The position numbers and the translations under genes are program-made. A stretch of DNA of 64,000 nt from Pseudomonadota bacterium (lineage in GTDB: Bacteria > Pseudomonadota > Alphaproteobacteria > Micavibrionales > CSBR16-224). Positions within the stretch are counted from its first letter, which is position 1. Every line of letters begins with the position of its first letter. This document shows positions 55,379 through 64,000 of this stretch, one piece after another. The stretch is taken from positions 2,609,444 to 2,673,443 of the forward strand of contig CP053449.1 of NCBI GenBank assembly GCA_013285465.1, written 5' to 3'. The notes under the pieces are model-generated. The model did not search any database. It was given only the letters and a program-made list of their open reading frames with translations, and had not been told where the DNA came from.

Positions 55379-55529
55379 CCTTGCTTCGTCAGGACGATAT
55401 TATTGTTTTTGGTGTTTGTTTTAGAAATCCGCGCGGGGGCGGATAACGCAAGGAAAAGAACATCCCCCGCGCTTACTATACAGTATAGGCAAAAGCGGAT
55501 GCGGCGTAAACCGTCTTCTTTCAGATGTT

Positions 55530-56291
55530 TTAAAGCGCGGCGGCGATAATGTCGCAAAATTCCTGCCCGTTCAGGCTGGCACCGCCGACAAGTACGCCGT
55601 CGACATTTGCGCAGGACAGGATTTGCGCGGCATTGGCGCCTTTGACGGAACCGCCATAGAGCAGATGCGTTGCGGCAATCACCGGAAAGCTTTTTTCCAG
55701 CAACCCGCGAATAAAGCCGTGCATGGCTTCGATATCTTCAATCGTTGCCGTCAGCCCCGTGCCGATCGCCCAGACAGGTTCATAGGCAATGACGGTGTTT
55801 CCGGCCAGAATTGTGTCCGGCAGAGATTGCATGATTTGCGCTTTGACGGTTTTTTCCGCTTCGCCGGACTGACGCTGGGCGGCGGTTTCACCGACGCAGA
55901 CAACAGCCGTCATACCTGCGCGGTGGGTGGCTGCGGTTTTGGCGGCAACCAGCTCATCCGTTTCGCCATGAATGGCGCGGCGTTCGGAATGTCCGGCAAT
56001 AATATAGGAACAACCTGCATCTTTCAGCATTTCGGCGGAAAGATCACCGGTGAACGCGCCGGATGTTTCCGGATGGCAATCCTGTCCGCCCAGAAAAACG
56101 GGGGAAGATTTTGTGACGCTGTGAAGTGCGGAGACCAATGTCGCGGGCGGCGCAATCAGTATCTCGGCCTTACCGTTCAGAGCGGATTTGTTTTCGGTGA
56201 CGAAATCCGCGATATGCTTGGCGCGCGGCAGTCCGTCCGTTGACAAACCGTTCATTTTCCAGTTTCCGGCAATCAGTTTCGTATTCGCCAT
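55530..56291 (-). CDS. tpiA: Triosephosphate isomerase
   Basis: Glycolytic interconversion of dihydroxyacetone phosphate and glyceraldehyde 3-phosphate. The TIM barrel of 253 aa has all catalytic residues: Lys12 in GNWKMNG, His101 in IAGHSERR and Glu171 in AYEPVWAIGTG, plus the phosphate loop YGGSVKGAN. It is divergent from ppiD. Confidence 0.97.
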   Translation of the reverse strand: MANTKLIAGNWKMNGLSTDGLPRAKHIADFVTENKSALNGKAEILIAPPATLVSALHSVTKSSPVFLGGQDCHPETSGAFTGDLSAEMLKDAGCSYIIAGHSERRAIHGETDELVAAKTAATHRAGMTAVVCVGETAAQRQSGEAEKTVKAQIMQSLPDTILAGNTVIAYEPVWAIGTGLTATIEDIEAMHGFIRGLLEKSFPVIAATHLLYGGSVKGANAAQILSCANVDGVLVGGASLNGQEFCDIIAAAL

Positions 56292-56382
56292 AACTTCTAC
56301 CCTTTACCCTTTATTTTTTAATGAAACATGTGCATAAATATAACGACCGGAATTTTGAAGACAAGGAAAAAGGAAAAACGTC

Positions 56383-58369
56383 ATGTTACAAGCCATGCGT
56401 GAAGGTATGAATTCATGGATTTTGAAGACGGTTCTCATCCTGCTATTGGGCGGGGCGATGGGCGGTCTTGTGCTGATGGATACGATTTCCTTTTGGCGGA
56501 CGGGTGTCTCCCGCGGCTCTGTTGCCAATGTTGCCGGAGAAGAAATAAGTTTTGTCGAATTTGACCGCCAATACCGTATGGATCTGCGCCGCATTCCGCC
56601 GGAACTGTCGCAAAAGCCGGATGTCCGTGCCGTTGTCGCGCGCGATACGCTGCAGGAACAGATGCAGAAACGTCTGCTGGTAAAAGCCACGGCGGATAGC
56701 GGTTTGATTGTCGGCGATGTTGTGGCGGCGGAGCGCATTCGCGAATATCTAAAACCCCTGACCGATCAGGGGGCGCTGGAAAGTGTGGCGCTGGCCACGG
56801 TTTTGCAGCAGCGCCAGCTGAGCGAAAAGGCGCTGGTCGATACGCTGCGGCAGGAGCTGGCGGTCGAAATTATGATGTCGGCACTGGTTGTGCCTGTGAC
56901 CGCACCGCCGCAGGAGGTGCTGGACTGGCTGCAATATGATATGGAGACGCGGGCGGGCGAATATATCCGTATTTCCGGCGCGGGTTTTAAAGCCGATGCC
57001 CCGGATGAGGAAAGCCTGCAGAAATTCCATGCCGATAAAACGGCGTTATGGATGTCGCCGGAATACCGTTCCTTTTCCCTTCTTGTCCTGACGCCGGAAA
57101 AAGTCCTCACGGAGATAGAGGGAATCGAGATTGTCAGCGATGACGCGTTGAAAAAAACATATGAAGACCATATCGCCGATTATACCGAGGCCGATAAACG
57201 CACGGTGACGCAAGCGGTTTTCGGCGGGGAAGAAGATGCGAAAGCGGTCTTTGCGCTGTTGAAAGACGGAAAAGCCAAAACACTGGCCGAAGCGGCGGAA
57301 AAATCCGGCACGGAAGATGCCCAGATCATGGAAGCGGAAGAGCATACGGCGCAATCGATTTTCCCCGAAGAAATCTCTGACGCGGTTTTCGGTTTTGAGA
57401 AAGACAAAGGTGTGGTCGGTCCGATTAAATCGCCGCTGGGTTGGCATGTTGTGAATATCACGGCGACGGCGCGGGGCAATGTGACCTCATTTGACGAGGT
57501 GAAAGAAACGCTGCGCAGTGACTGGATACTGGATCATGCCTCTGACCCGCTTTATACGAAAGTCAGCGAGCTGGAAGATATGTTCGCGGGCGGTGCCAGC
57601 GTGCAGGAGGCGGCGGAATTTATGCAGATCGGCTTTGATAATGTGCCGTTCCTGACATCTATGGGTGCCGCTGCGGATGGTAAAGCCTATCCGCTGGAGC
57701 CGGCGAAACATGCGCAGGCGGTGCTGGAAAAAGTCTTTGCCATGAGCAAGGATGACGAGATCAAGGCTGAGGTGCTGGAAATGGATGACGGCAGTTTCAT
57801 CGCCGTCAGTCTGGACGAGGTAAAACCCGCGCAGAAAATCCCTTATGAAGATGTCGCGGAAAATGTCCGCGAAACCTGGGTAAAAAGCGAAAAGAAAAAG
57901 CAGATGCGCGACCGCGCCGAAAAAAATTGCGGATGCCGTGCGAACGGATGGTAAAACGCTGGCAGCGGCGGCAAAAGAATTCGGCTATAGCACGGCGCAG
58001 ATTTCGCTCCGCAGCCGTTCCAAAATGCATTTGACGGAGGATGGTAAAAACGCCGTGCCGACCGAGGCTGTCACCAAGCTGTTTGACCTGACGGCGGAAG
58101 GTGATGCGGCTGCGCTGCAATCGGGCGATGATATTGTGGTTGTGACGCTGACAAAACGTGACCTTCCCGATCTGGGAGATGATGCTGCCGCTGCTGCGGT
58201 ATCGGAAGCGGCCATCAGCCGTGCCATGATCGAGCGCGGCTTGCGCGATGATATCGTGCGGCAGTTTCTGGCGGCGATCGAGAAAAAATACGGCGTTCAG
58301 GTCAATGAATTCAGTTTTGAAAAGCAATACGGCAAGGCCGCGCAGGAAGAGGCTTTAGGTACTTATTAA
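56383..58369 (+). CDS. ppiD: PpiD-like periplasmic peptidyl-prolyl isomerase, frameshifted
   Basis: Membrane-anchored chaperone/isomerase for outer membrane protein folding. The N-terminal helix (ILKTVLILLLGGAMGGLVLM, residues about 13-32) is followed by a SurA_N-like domain and one parvulin domain (TVTQAVFGGEEDAKAVF to SPLGWHVVNI). A C-terminal helical part continues in another frame from 57938. The break is at a seven-A run (57920-57926); removing one A gives AEKIADAVRTDGKTLAAAAK and one protein of about 660 aa, the usual PpiD size. It is therefore very likely a base-call error. Confidence 0.85.
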
Positions 58370-58381
58370 AAGGGATGATTG

Positions 58382-59334
58382 CTATGCGGAGAGGTTTTCT
58401 CCGTCCGGTAATATGTTCTTTTTTGCTGCGGTAATTTCTCTGGGCCAGCGGCGGTGCAGCCACAGCCATTGTTCCGGTCTTTCATGAATCCAGCCTTCCA
58501 GCATATGGTTCATATCCTGCAATAACTGCCGGATATCCTGATCCGTATCCCCCTTTTTTTGACCTCCAGCGCCGGATAAACCGTGACGCGGAAGGCTGTG
58601 CCTTTGATGCGCTCAATCCGTGCGGGGTAAAGCGGACAGTCATGTTTCAAGGCCAGCTGTGCCGGAAAAGGGATGGTCATGGCATCATGGCCGAAAAACG
58701 GTACGGCAATGCCTTCATTCAGTTTCTGGTCGATCATAATGGCCAGCGTTTTTTTATCTTTGACCAGACGCATCATTTCAATCGCGGCGCTGCGTTTCTT
58801 ATGAATCTGCCCCTCTGCCCCGCTTTCCCGCGCGCGGGAGAGCAGCCGGTCAACCAGCGGGTTGTTCAGCCGCCGATAGGTCAGATAAGCCTCGAATCCG
58901 CGCTGTTGTCTGACGCTGGCCAGCCCGACTTCCCAATTACCCAGATGGGCGGCAACCAGTATGGCGGGGGCGTCGCTTTGCGCGATCGTCTCCAATATGT
59001 CACCGCCGACAAGTTCCGCTTTTTTCCCCAGCGCAACCAGATGAGGGTATTCGGCGATTGTGCGCCCCATATTGTCCCACATTTTGCGGATCAGATCTTT
59101 TTTTTCGGCGTCGGTTTTATCGGGGAAGGCCAGTGCCAGATTCTCATAGGCTTTTTTACTGGCGCCAAGATGCGGCCCGATCATGCGTCCGATAAAGCCG
59201 CCGGTGGCGGAGGCCGCGTTGACGGGCAGCAGTTTAAAGAAACCGTAAAGCGTGTAAGCCGCGGCGGCTTCGATGCCATAGCGGATTTTGCGCAAAAGCG
59301 GAATAGGCAGTTCCTGCGGTGTTGTCTGTTGCAT
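58382..59334 (-). CDS. Lipid A lauroyl acyltransferase (LpxL/HtrB family), frameshifted
   Basis: Adds a secondary acyl chain to lipid A at the inner membrane. The membrane-associated N-terminus is followed by the HxxxxE-type site VAAHLGNWEVG (about residues 128-138) and MIDQKLNEGIAVPFFG. The open frame ends early at 58510, but removing one base in the adjacent C5/T7 tracts (58549-58560) restores the conserved end MLEGWIHERPEQWLWLHRRW and a stop at 58382. The intact gene would encode about 316 aa. It begins 12 bases after lpxK, so both lipid A genes form one unit. Confidence 0.82.
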
Positions 59335-59346
59335 CAGCCGTGGTTT

Positions 59347-60341
59347 CTAGCTTGTTTTTTGCAGTTTTGATTTCAGGAAGGCTGTTATAGCCTGTTCGTC
59401 CTGCCATTGTAAAGCAACGGGAAGGGTTTTGACAGACTCCCTTATTTTTGCGGGCAGGCGGACGGCGTCTTTCTCGGTTGTGATCAGCGCGGCATTATGG
59501 CGGCGGGCGGCGGCCAGTAATGTTTTGATATCTTCACGGCGATAGGCGTAATGATCGGGAAAGGGAAAGAATTCCGCGACATCCGCGCCGCATGTTTCCA
59601 GTGTTTCGCGGAATTTTTGCGGCAGGCCGATTCCCGCAAAGCCGACAAATGCGCCGTCAAAGGAAGGATTTTGCGGCTGTAGATCTGCGAAAAAACAGGA
59701 TTTTGGTAGCCGTATTGCTGTAATTTTTGCCGCCAGTCTTCGCGGCTGTTTTCATCCTTTATGCCCAGTAAAATACAGGCATCGGCGCGTTTTAAGCCGT
59801 TTTGGGGCAGCTCGCGCAGCGGTCCGGCAGGGAAAACCGCACCATTGCCGAAACCGGCTGCGGCATCAATAACCAGAAAAGACAGGTTCTTATGCAATGA
59901 CGGATTTTGAAAACCGTCATCCATGATAATGGCACCCGCGCCGCCTTCTTCTGCGGCGACGGCACCTGCCGCACGTTTGCGGGCGACCCAGCAAGGCGCA
60001 TGGCGTGCCAGCAGCAGCGGTTCATCCCCGATCTCCCGAAAGCCGTGCTGTGCGGGTTTGACAAGTACCGGGCCTTTTAACCGTCCGCCGTAACCGCGGG
60101 TCAGGAAATGCGGCAGAAAGCCGAGATCATGCAGGATATGGGAGACGGCAATTGCGACAGGGGTCTTCCCGCTGCCGCCCATCGTGATATTGCCGATACA
60201 CAGGACGGGAACGGTGCCGTGATGCGGAGATGTTAAGGCGCGGCGTAACCGTGACAGGCGGTCATACAGCCATGCCAGCGGTTTTAAACCGGGCGGCGGG
60301 GCGGCTGTGCCATACCAGAAAGCGGGGGTTTTGCGCATCAT
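59347..60341 (-). CDS. lpxK: Tetraacyldisaccharide 4'-kinase, frameshifted
   Basis: Phosphorylates the lipid A precursor at the 4' position. N-terminal PAFWYG, the P-loop LCIGNITMGGSGKTP (about residues 48-62), LTRGYGG and the DDGFQNP motif are all present. The frame breaks near 59690-59705 around a six-T/A tract. One added base gives FFADLQPQNPSFDGAFVGFA, a conserved ending with LITTEKDAVRLP, and a stop at 59347, for about 331 aa. A sequencing error is the simplest reading since the gene should be essential for lipopolysaccharide. Confidence 0.85.
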
Positions 60342-60465
60342 GTCTCCTTTTTACAAGAAACTTTACCGCAGCTTTGACGGGGATGCCAGCGTTAAGGATG
60401 TGTTTCTTAACGGAATTTTAGAACGGGACTGATAATCTGGAAGAAGGAATAATGAAGGAGAAGTC

Positions 60466-61377
60466 ATGGCTCTGCGATATACATCCGTTCTTCCCAATGA
60501 TTTGCTATTGCGCGATATCAAGGCGCATATGGACTGGTTTGAGACTGTGTTGCGGCGGTCTTTCTTTCCCGCCGCCGTTACGGAAGACGGCGAGGCGCCT
60601 GCCATTCCCGCCATTTTTGTCAAATGGTGCGGTGATAATACGCATAAAGAGTCCGTTGATGAAAAAGATGTGGAACATCTGCTGCAAATTCATGACGCTT
60701 TGGCGGAGGCCGGGGCGGATTGCCTGCGCGTCGCGGGCGGGATGACGCAGGAAAATTATACGGCGCTGACGCAATGCCTGGATGCCTATATGAAACAGCT
60801 GCAGAAATTCAGCGAAGATCTGGCCGGCAGTAATTTCAGTATTGATACGGTGACGGGGCTGCGCAGCGCGGCGGGGATGAAAAACGAAATCGCCCGCGAA
60901 CTGGACAGGCGTGACCGTAAAAGTGACGTCTTCTGTGTTTGCGCCCTCTCCATTGACGGACATGAAGCGCTGGCGGAAAACCGCGGTGAGCGCCGTATGA
61001 AGGAAATCTATGCACATATTGCCGAAATTTTGATGGATCCCCTGCGCTCTTACGATGACGGTTATTTTCTTGGGAAGGCGCATATCTTCTGTGCCTGAAA
61101 CATGCGGAATTGCTGGATGCCTGTACGGTGATGGACCGTATTTGTGCCAGAATAGCGGCAAGCCCCGCCAGTCTGGGCGGTACGGAGGGAGACGGTGAGC
61201 GTCACGCTTTCCTGCGGCGTTGCCGAACCTGTGCCGGGGGATAAAATTGACGATATTTTCGCCAATGCCGAACGCGCAATGAAAGAAGCGCAGGCGGAGG
61301 GCGGCAATCAGGTAATGGAGTGGAAGGAAAAAAGCGCCCTGCAGCAATATGCCGAAGATGCCGCCATGTTCGACTGA
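60466..61377 (+). CDS. Degenerate GGDEF-domain protein, frameshifted twice
   Basis: Protein of about 300 aa. A helical N-terminal part (residues 1-125) precedes a diguanylate-cyclase-like fold: DTVTGLRSAAGMKNEI, then FCVCALSIDGHEALAEN, and a C-terminal VTLSCGVAEPVPGD with NAERAMKEAQAEGGN. The GGDEF signature is replaced by YDDGYFLGK, so it is unlikely to make c-di-GMP and may be a sensor or scaffold. Two breaks occur, near 61090 (TTCTGTGCC) and 61186 (GAGGGA); correcting them joins three segments. The ATG has AAGGAGAA upstream. It is divergent from lpxK. Confidence 0.7.
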
Positions 61378-61418
61378 CGGCACCCTGACATCATATTTTC
61401 CCTGTTAGGCGTTTGGCG

Positions 61419-62830
61419 TTACTTTGCCGGACCGCCCGGTTTTTCGCACCGTAACGCTTTTTGATCATGTCAAAGCTGGCACGGATGGCATAAGCCTCCC
61501 CGCCTTTCGGTGAGCCGGGTTTGGATGTCGGATTCCAGCCGTAAGTGTCGATATGCACCCAGTTGATATCCTTTTCCACGAATTTCTGCAAAAATAGCGC
61601 CGCGGTAATCGCGCCGGCGAAAGAACCGCCGGAATTATTCACATCGGCGATATCGCTTTTAATCATGGATTCGTAGTTTTTCACAGCGGCAGACGCCAAA
61701 GCGGGTCGCTGGTACGTGCGGAGGCGGCTTCAAAAACCTTGGCCGTTTTATCATCATTGGTGAAAATCGGCGGGATTTCAGGCCGAGTGCCGTACGTGCC
61801 GCGCCGGTCAGTGTTGCAAAATCGATCAGCAGATCGGGTTTGTCATTACAGGCCTCGGCCAGCGCATCGGCCAGTATCAGACGGCCTTCGGCATCGGTAT
61901 TGCCGATTTCCACCGAGATACCTTTGCGGGTGTCGATAACATCGTTGGGACGGAAGGCGTTGCCGTCAATATTGTTTTCCACGGCGGGGATCAGAACGCG
62001 CAGACGAACCGGCAGTCCGGCCTCCATAATCATTTGCGCAAGACCCAGCACATGAGCGGCACCGCCCATATCTTTTCATCAGCCATATTCGCGCCGCCCT
62101 TCATGTTCAACCCACCGGTATCAAAACAGACACCTTTACCGACCAGCGTGACTTTCGGTGCGTCTTCCATCGCCCCAGCTGAAATCCAGCAGGCGCGGCG
62201 CTTTGTCACTGGCGCGGCCGACGGCATGAACGGCAGGGATAGTTTTCTTTTTAAAGATCATCGCCGCGGATGACTTTCAGGCTTTCGCTATTGAATTGTT
62301 TTGTCAGGGCGCGGGCGGCTTTTTCAAGATCATCCAGGCCCATATCATTTTGTCGGGGTGTTAATCAGGTCGCGGATCAGAAAATCGCCTTCACCGTCAT
62401 ATTCACCATATCCTGATCGGCATTTGCCGGCCAGGCCAGTTTGTTTTCCTTTTGGGCGGTCTTTGTTTTTTTCGATTTGTAACGGTCAAAATCATATTGC
62501 CCGAAAAAGCCCAGCCCATTGCGGCTTCGGTGGCTTCGTCCTTGCTCATCTTGCGGTCGATAGATAGCCGCCTTTATGTTCCGGCAGGTTTTTCGGCAAT
62601 GCGGAATAGCTGTAAATCGAATTTTCTTCCGGCAGGCCGAACAGGAAGGAGGTCGCTTTTCCATCCGTGGCGGGCAGCGGCAGAACGCTGCCGCTTTGGC
62701 CAAGAAATCCGGCACTGTGACCCAGTTTTGCGTCTCTTCAGGCTGTTTTTTCAGCCAGTCTTTAATTCGGACGGTTTGACGGGGATAACGGCGCGGGAGG
62801 TTTTTGCCTTTACGGTCAAAGAAAATTCAT
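61419..62830 (-). pseudogene. Leucyl aminopeptidase (M17), multiply frameshifted
   Basis: Cytosolic metallo-exopeptidase. Pieces in all three frames carry the family motifs in order: an N-terminal part with SGQYDFDRYKS, the metal site GKGVCFDTGGLNMKGG (near 62110), the catalytic NTDAEGRLILADAL (near 61880) and IDTYGWNP toward the end. Breaks lie near 61440, 61690, 61770, 62070, 62190, 62260, 62350 and at several points beyond 62470. Correcting a base near 61440 gives the end KKPGGPAK and a stop at 61419; correcting one T after the ATG at 62830 opens the start. Sequence error is more likely than true decay. Confidence 0.72.
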
Positions 62831-62922
62831 GGACGGTTCCTCGTTGTTGTTCTTGTATGATGTGGAGCCGAGAATTAGCACGGGAATGAGTTATATGTCC
62901 AATAAAATTACGCGGGGCGGCG

Positions 62923-64000
62923 CTAATGGCTTGTCCAGTCCGATCGCGAGCGGTGAAATGACGAGCCAGTTCGGTCTGACTGCGGGATAATGCCAGATTT
63001 ACTAACAATTCGGCGGCACTTCCCTCCGGCGCAGCGGCATCGCGGTGGGAAAATGGCGGCAGCGCCACTGACGGCACTTTCCGTGAAGAGTTCAAACAGC
63101 AGTTCCAATGTCGAACGGGGCGGCGGGTACTGCACGACCGGCACGGCCTCTTCCGTTAAATCCGGCCATTTCCTTGGCTTTTTGCAAAGCCTCCTCCAGA
63201 CCGCCGAGGCTTTTCGTCGATCAACCCGACTTCGAAGAGCTTGGTTTCCCTGTCCAGACGCGGCCTTGTGCGACTTTTCCACCTCTTCCGGCGTCATGCC
63301 GCAGCCTTCGGCGACCAGAGCAACAAAACTGTCATAAATGTGATCAAGCAGGGCGCCGGTGAAGCGTTTGCGGGCGGGTCGGTGAAAACTGTGATTGTGA
63401 TGACCACATATCGGCATTTTTTCGCCGATATTGACCGAATCCTATGTGATGCCGAGTTTTTTCCACAAATCCTCCAGCACCATTTTTCCGGCAAAAACAC
63501 CGATCCCTGAGCCGGTCAGCGTTGCCGGTAGCGGCGACGATATGATCCCAGCATTCACCACGGCCCAGTAACCTTACGATGCGTGACGCACACTTCATTG
63601 GACGATGATTTTGTCTCTCTTGGTATAGACAACGGCGCGGCGTATGGCCTCGGCGGCTGTCGGTGACCCGCCGGGAGAGATCCATGCGCAGGACGATGGC
63701 GGCGATTTCCTCTGCATTCTGCGCCGCGCTGCAGGTGGAGGAGAAATACGATCGGCGAACATCGGCTCGCCGCCTGACCAAAGGTGATGCCCTGCCGCCG
63801 TCTTTACTGGGCATATTGCACCGAAGCGTGAATCCGGCGCGATTTTGTCTTTGCCTTCATGTGCCGTGACGAGGCCTCAGCGGATCAGTTGTGACAAACC
63901 ATGCATACAACTAACTTCATCCTCGACTTTGGCGCTGAAGCCCGTAACCGAGAAGGTCGATGGTTTTAATACCCTCTTCTTCATCTTCCTCTTCATCGTC
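62923..64000 (-). pseudogene. Signal peptide peptidase SppA-like (S49 family), multiply frameshifted, partial
   Basis: Fragments in several frames match S49 peptidases. AAIVLRMDLS with a GSPTAAEAIRRAVVYT-like reading lies near 63650. A GGYW- and TLTGS-like stretch with GVFAGKMVLEDLWKKLG lies near 63450-63550. VALVAEGCGMTPEEVEK and a GLIDEKLGGLEEAL-like reading lie near 63200-63300. Frames change every 50-150 bases, so exact ends cannot be set; the 3' end near 62923-63000 is uncertain. The gene runs off the right edge, and the first residues there are acidic (EEEDEEEG). Most likely an intact gene in a poorly corrected part of the assembly. Confidence 0.6.

Noticed and set aside
60363..60623. 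Minus-strand ORF across the lpxK/GGDEF gap
   Set aside because: It overlaps the start and ribosome site of the GGDEF-like gene and shows no motif.

Overview
The window is a gene-dense bacterial chromosome segment of roughly 50-55% GC that reads as an alphaproteobacterium. Supporting signs are a UPF0262 gene in a murA-UPF0262-infA-maf-RNase E/G block, a DivL-type pseudo-histidine kinase with Tyr in place of the phospho-acceptor His, a class II (plant-like) DAHP synthase and a PpiD/LpxL/LpxK envelope set. A Micavibrio-like or Rhodospirillales-like lineage is possible, but no rRNA or marker phylogeny is available here, so this is only a guess.

Layout. 0-2.6 kb: an M23 murein endopeptidase and a ComF-type phosphoribosyltransferase. 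2.6-5.6 kb (minus): deoC followed by a flagellar export group (FlhB C-terminal paralogue, a small unknown, FliO, FliP). 5.7-9.5 kb: a secreted unknown, an RhlE-type RNA helicase, a short-chain dehydrogenase and an unknown gene. 9.6-14.9 kb: nadE and class II aroG (minus), then exonuclease I and a secreted Cys-rich protein (plus). 14.9-18.8 kb (minus): murA, UPF0262, infA, maf, RNase E/G. 18.8-22.3 kb: dnaK-dnaJ behind a clear promoter. 22.3-23.5 kb: an AT-rich HEPN-like orphan, a tRNA with anticodon CAT, and a 106-bp tandem array of palindromes. 23.5-28.3 kb (minus): divL and a FadN-like fusion enzyme. 28.4-29.4 kb: dnaQ and a small membrane protein.

29.4-43.3 kb (minus) is the most striking region: a complete type I secretion locus. 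It holds a 2755-residue LapA-like RTX adhesin, a TolC-family outer membrane protein, an ABC transporter with a degenerate C39-like domain and an HlyD-type adaptor. The adhesin has a duplicated N-terminal module, each copy ending in a PAAG motif that resembles the LapG cleavage consensus, then six long repeats, a vWA domain and RTX repeats. A consensus-like promoter followed almost at once by an intrinsic terminator lies upstream (short RNA or attenuator), stable hairpins flank tolC, and a secreted HEELH-motif protein is encoded next door.

44.5-48.6 kb: fadA and a second FadN-like fusion enzyme (beta-oxidation). 48.6-52.6 kb: tRNA-Gly(GCC) with an 11-bp duplicate of its 3' part, then a run of orphan genes and a frameshifted esterase. 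52.6-56.3 kb (minus): tpiA, surE, pcm and an NlpD-like lipoprotein. 56.4-61.4 kb: ppiD, then lpxL and lpxK, and a degenerate GGDEF protein. 61.4-64 kb (minus): a leucyl aminopeptidase and a signal peptide peptidase.

From about 50.4 kb onward genes are interrupted by single-base indels, most at homopolymers. The density rises steeply toward the right edge. Each break can be repaired to restore conserved family motifs, so sequencing or assembly error is far more likely than pseudogenisation.
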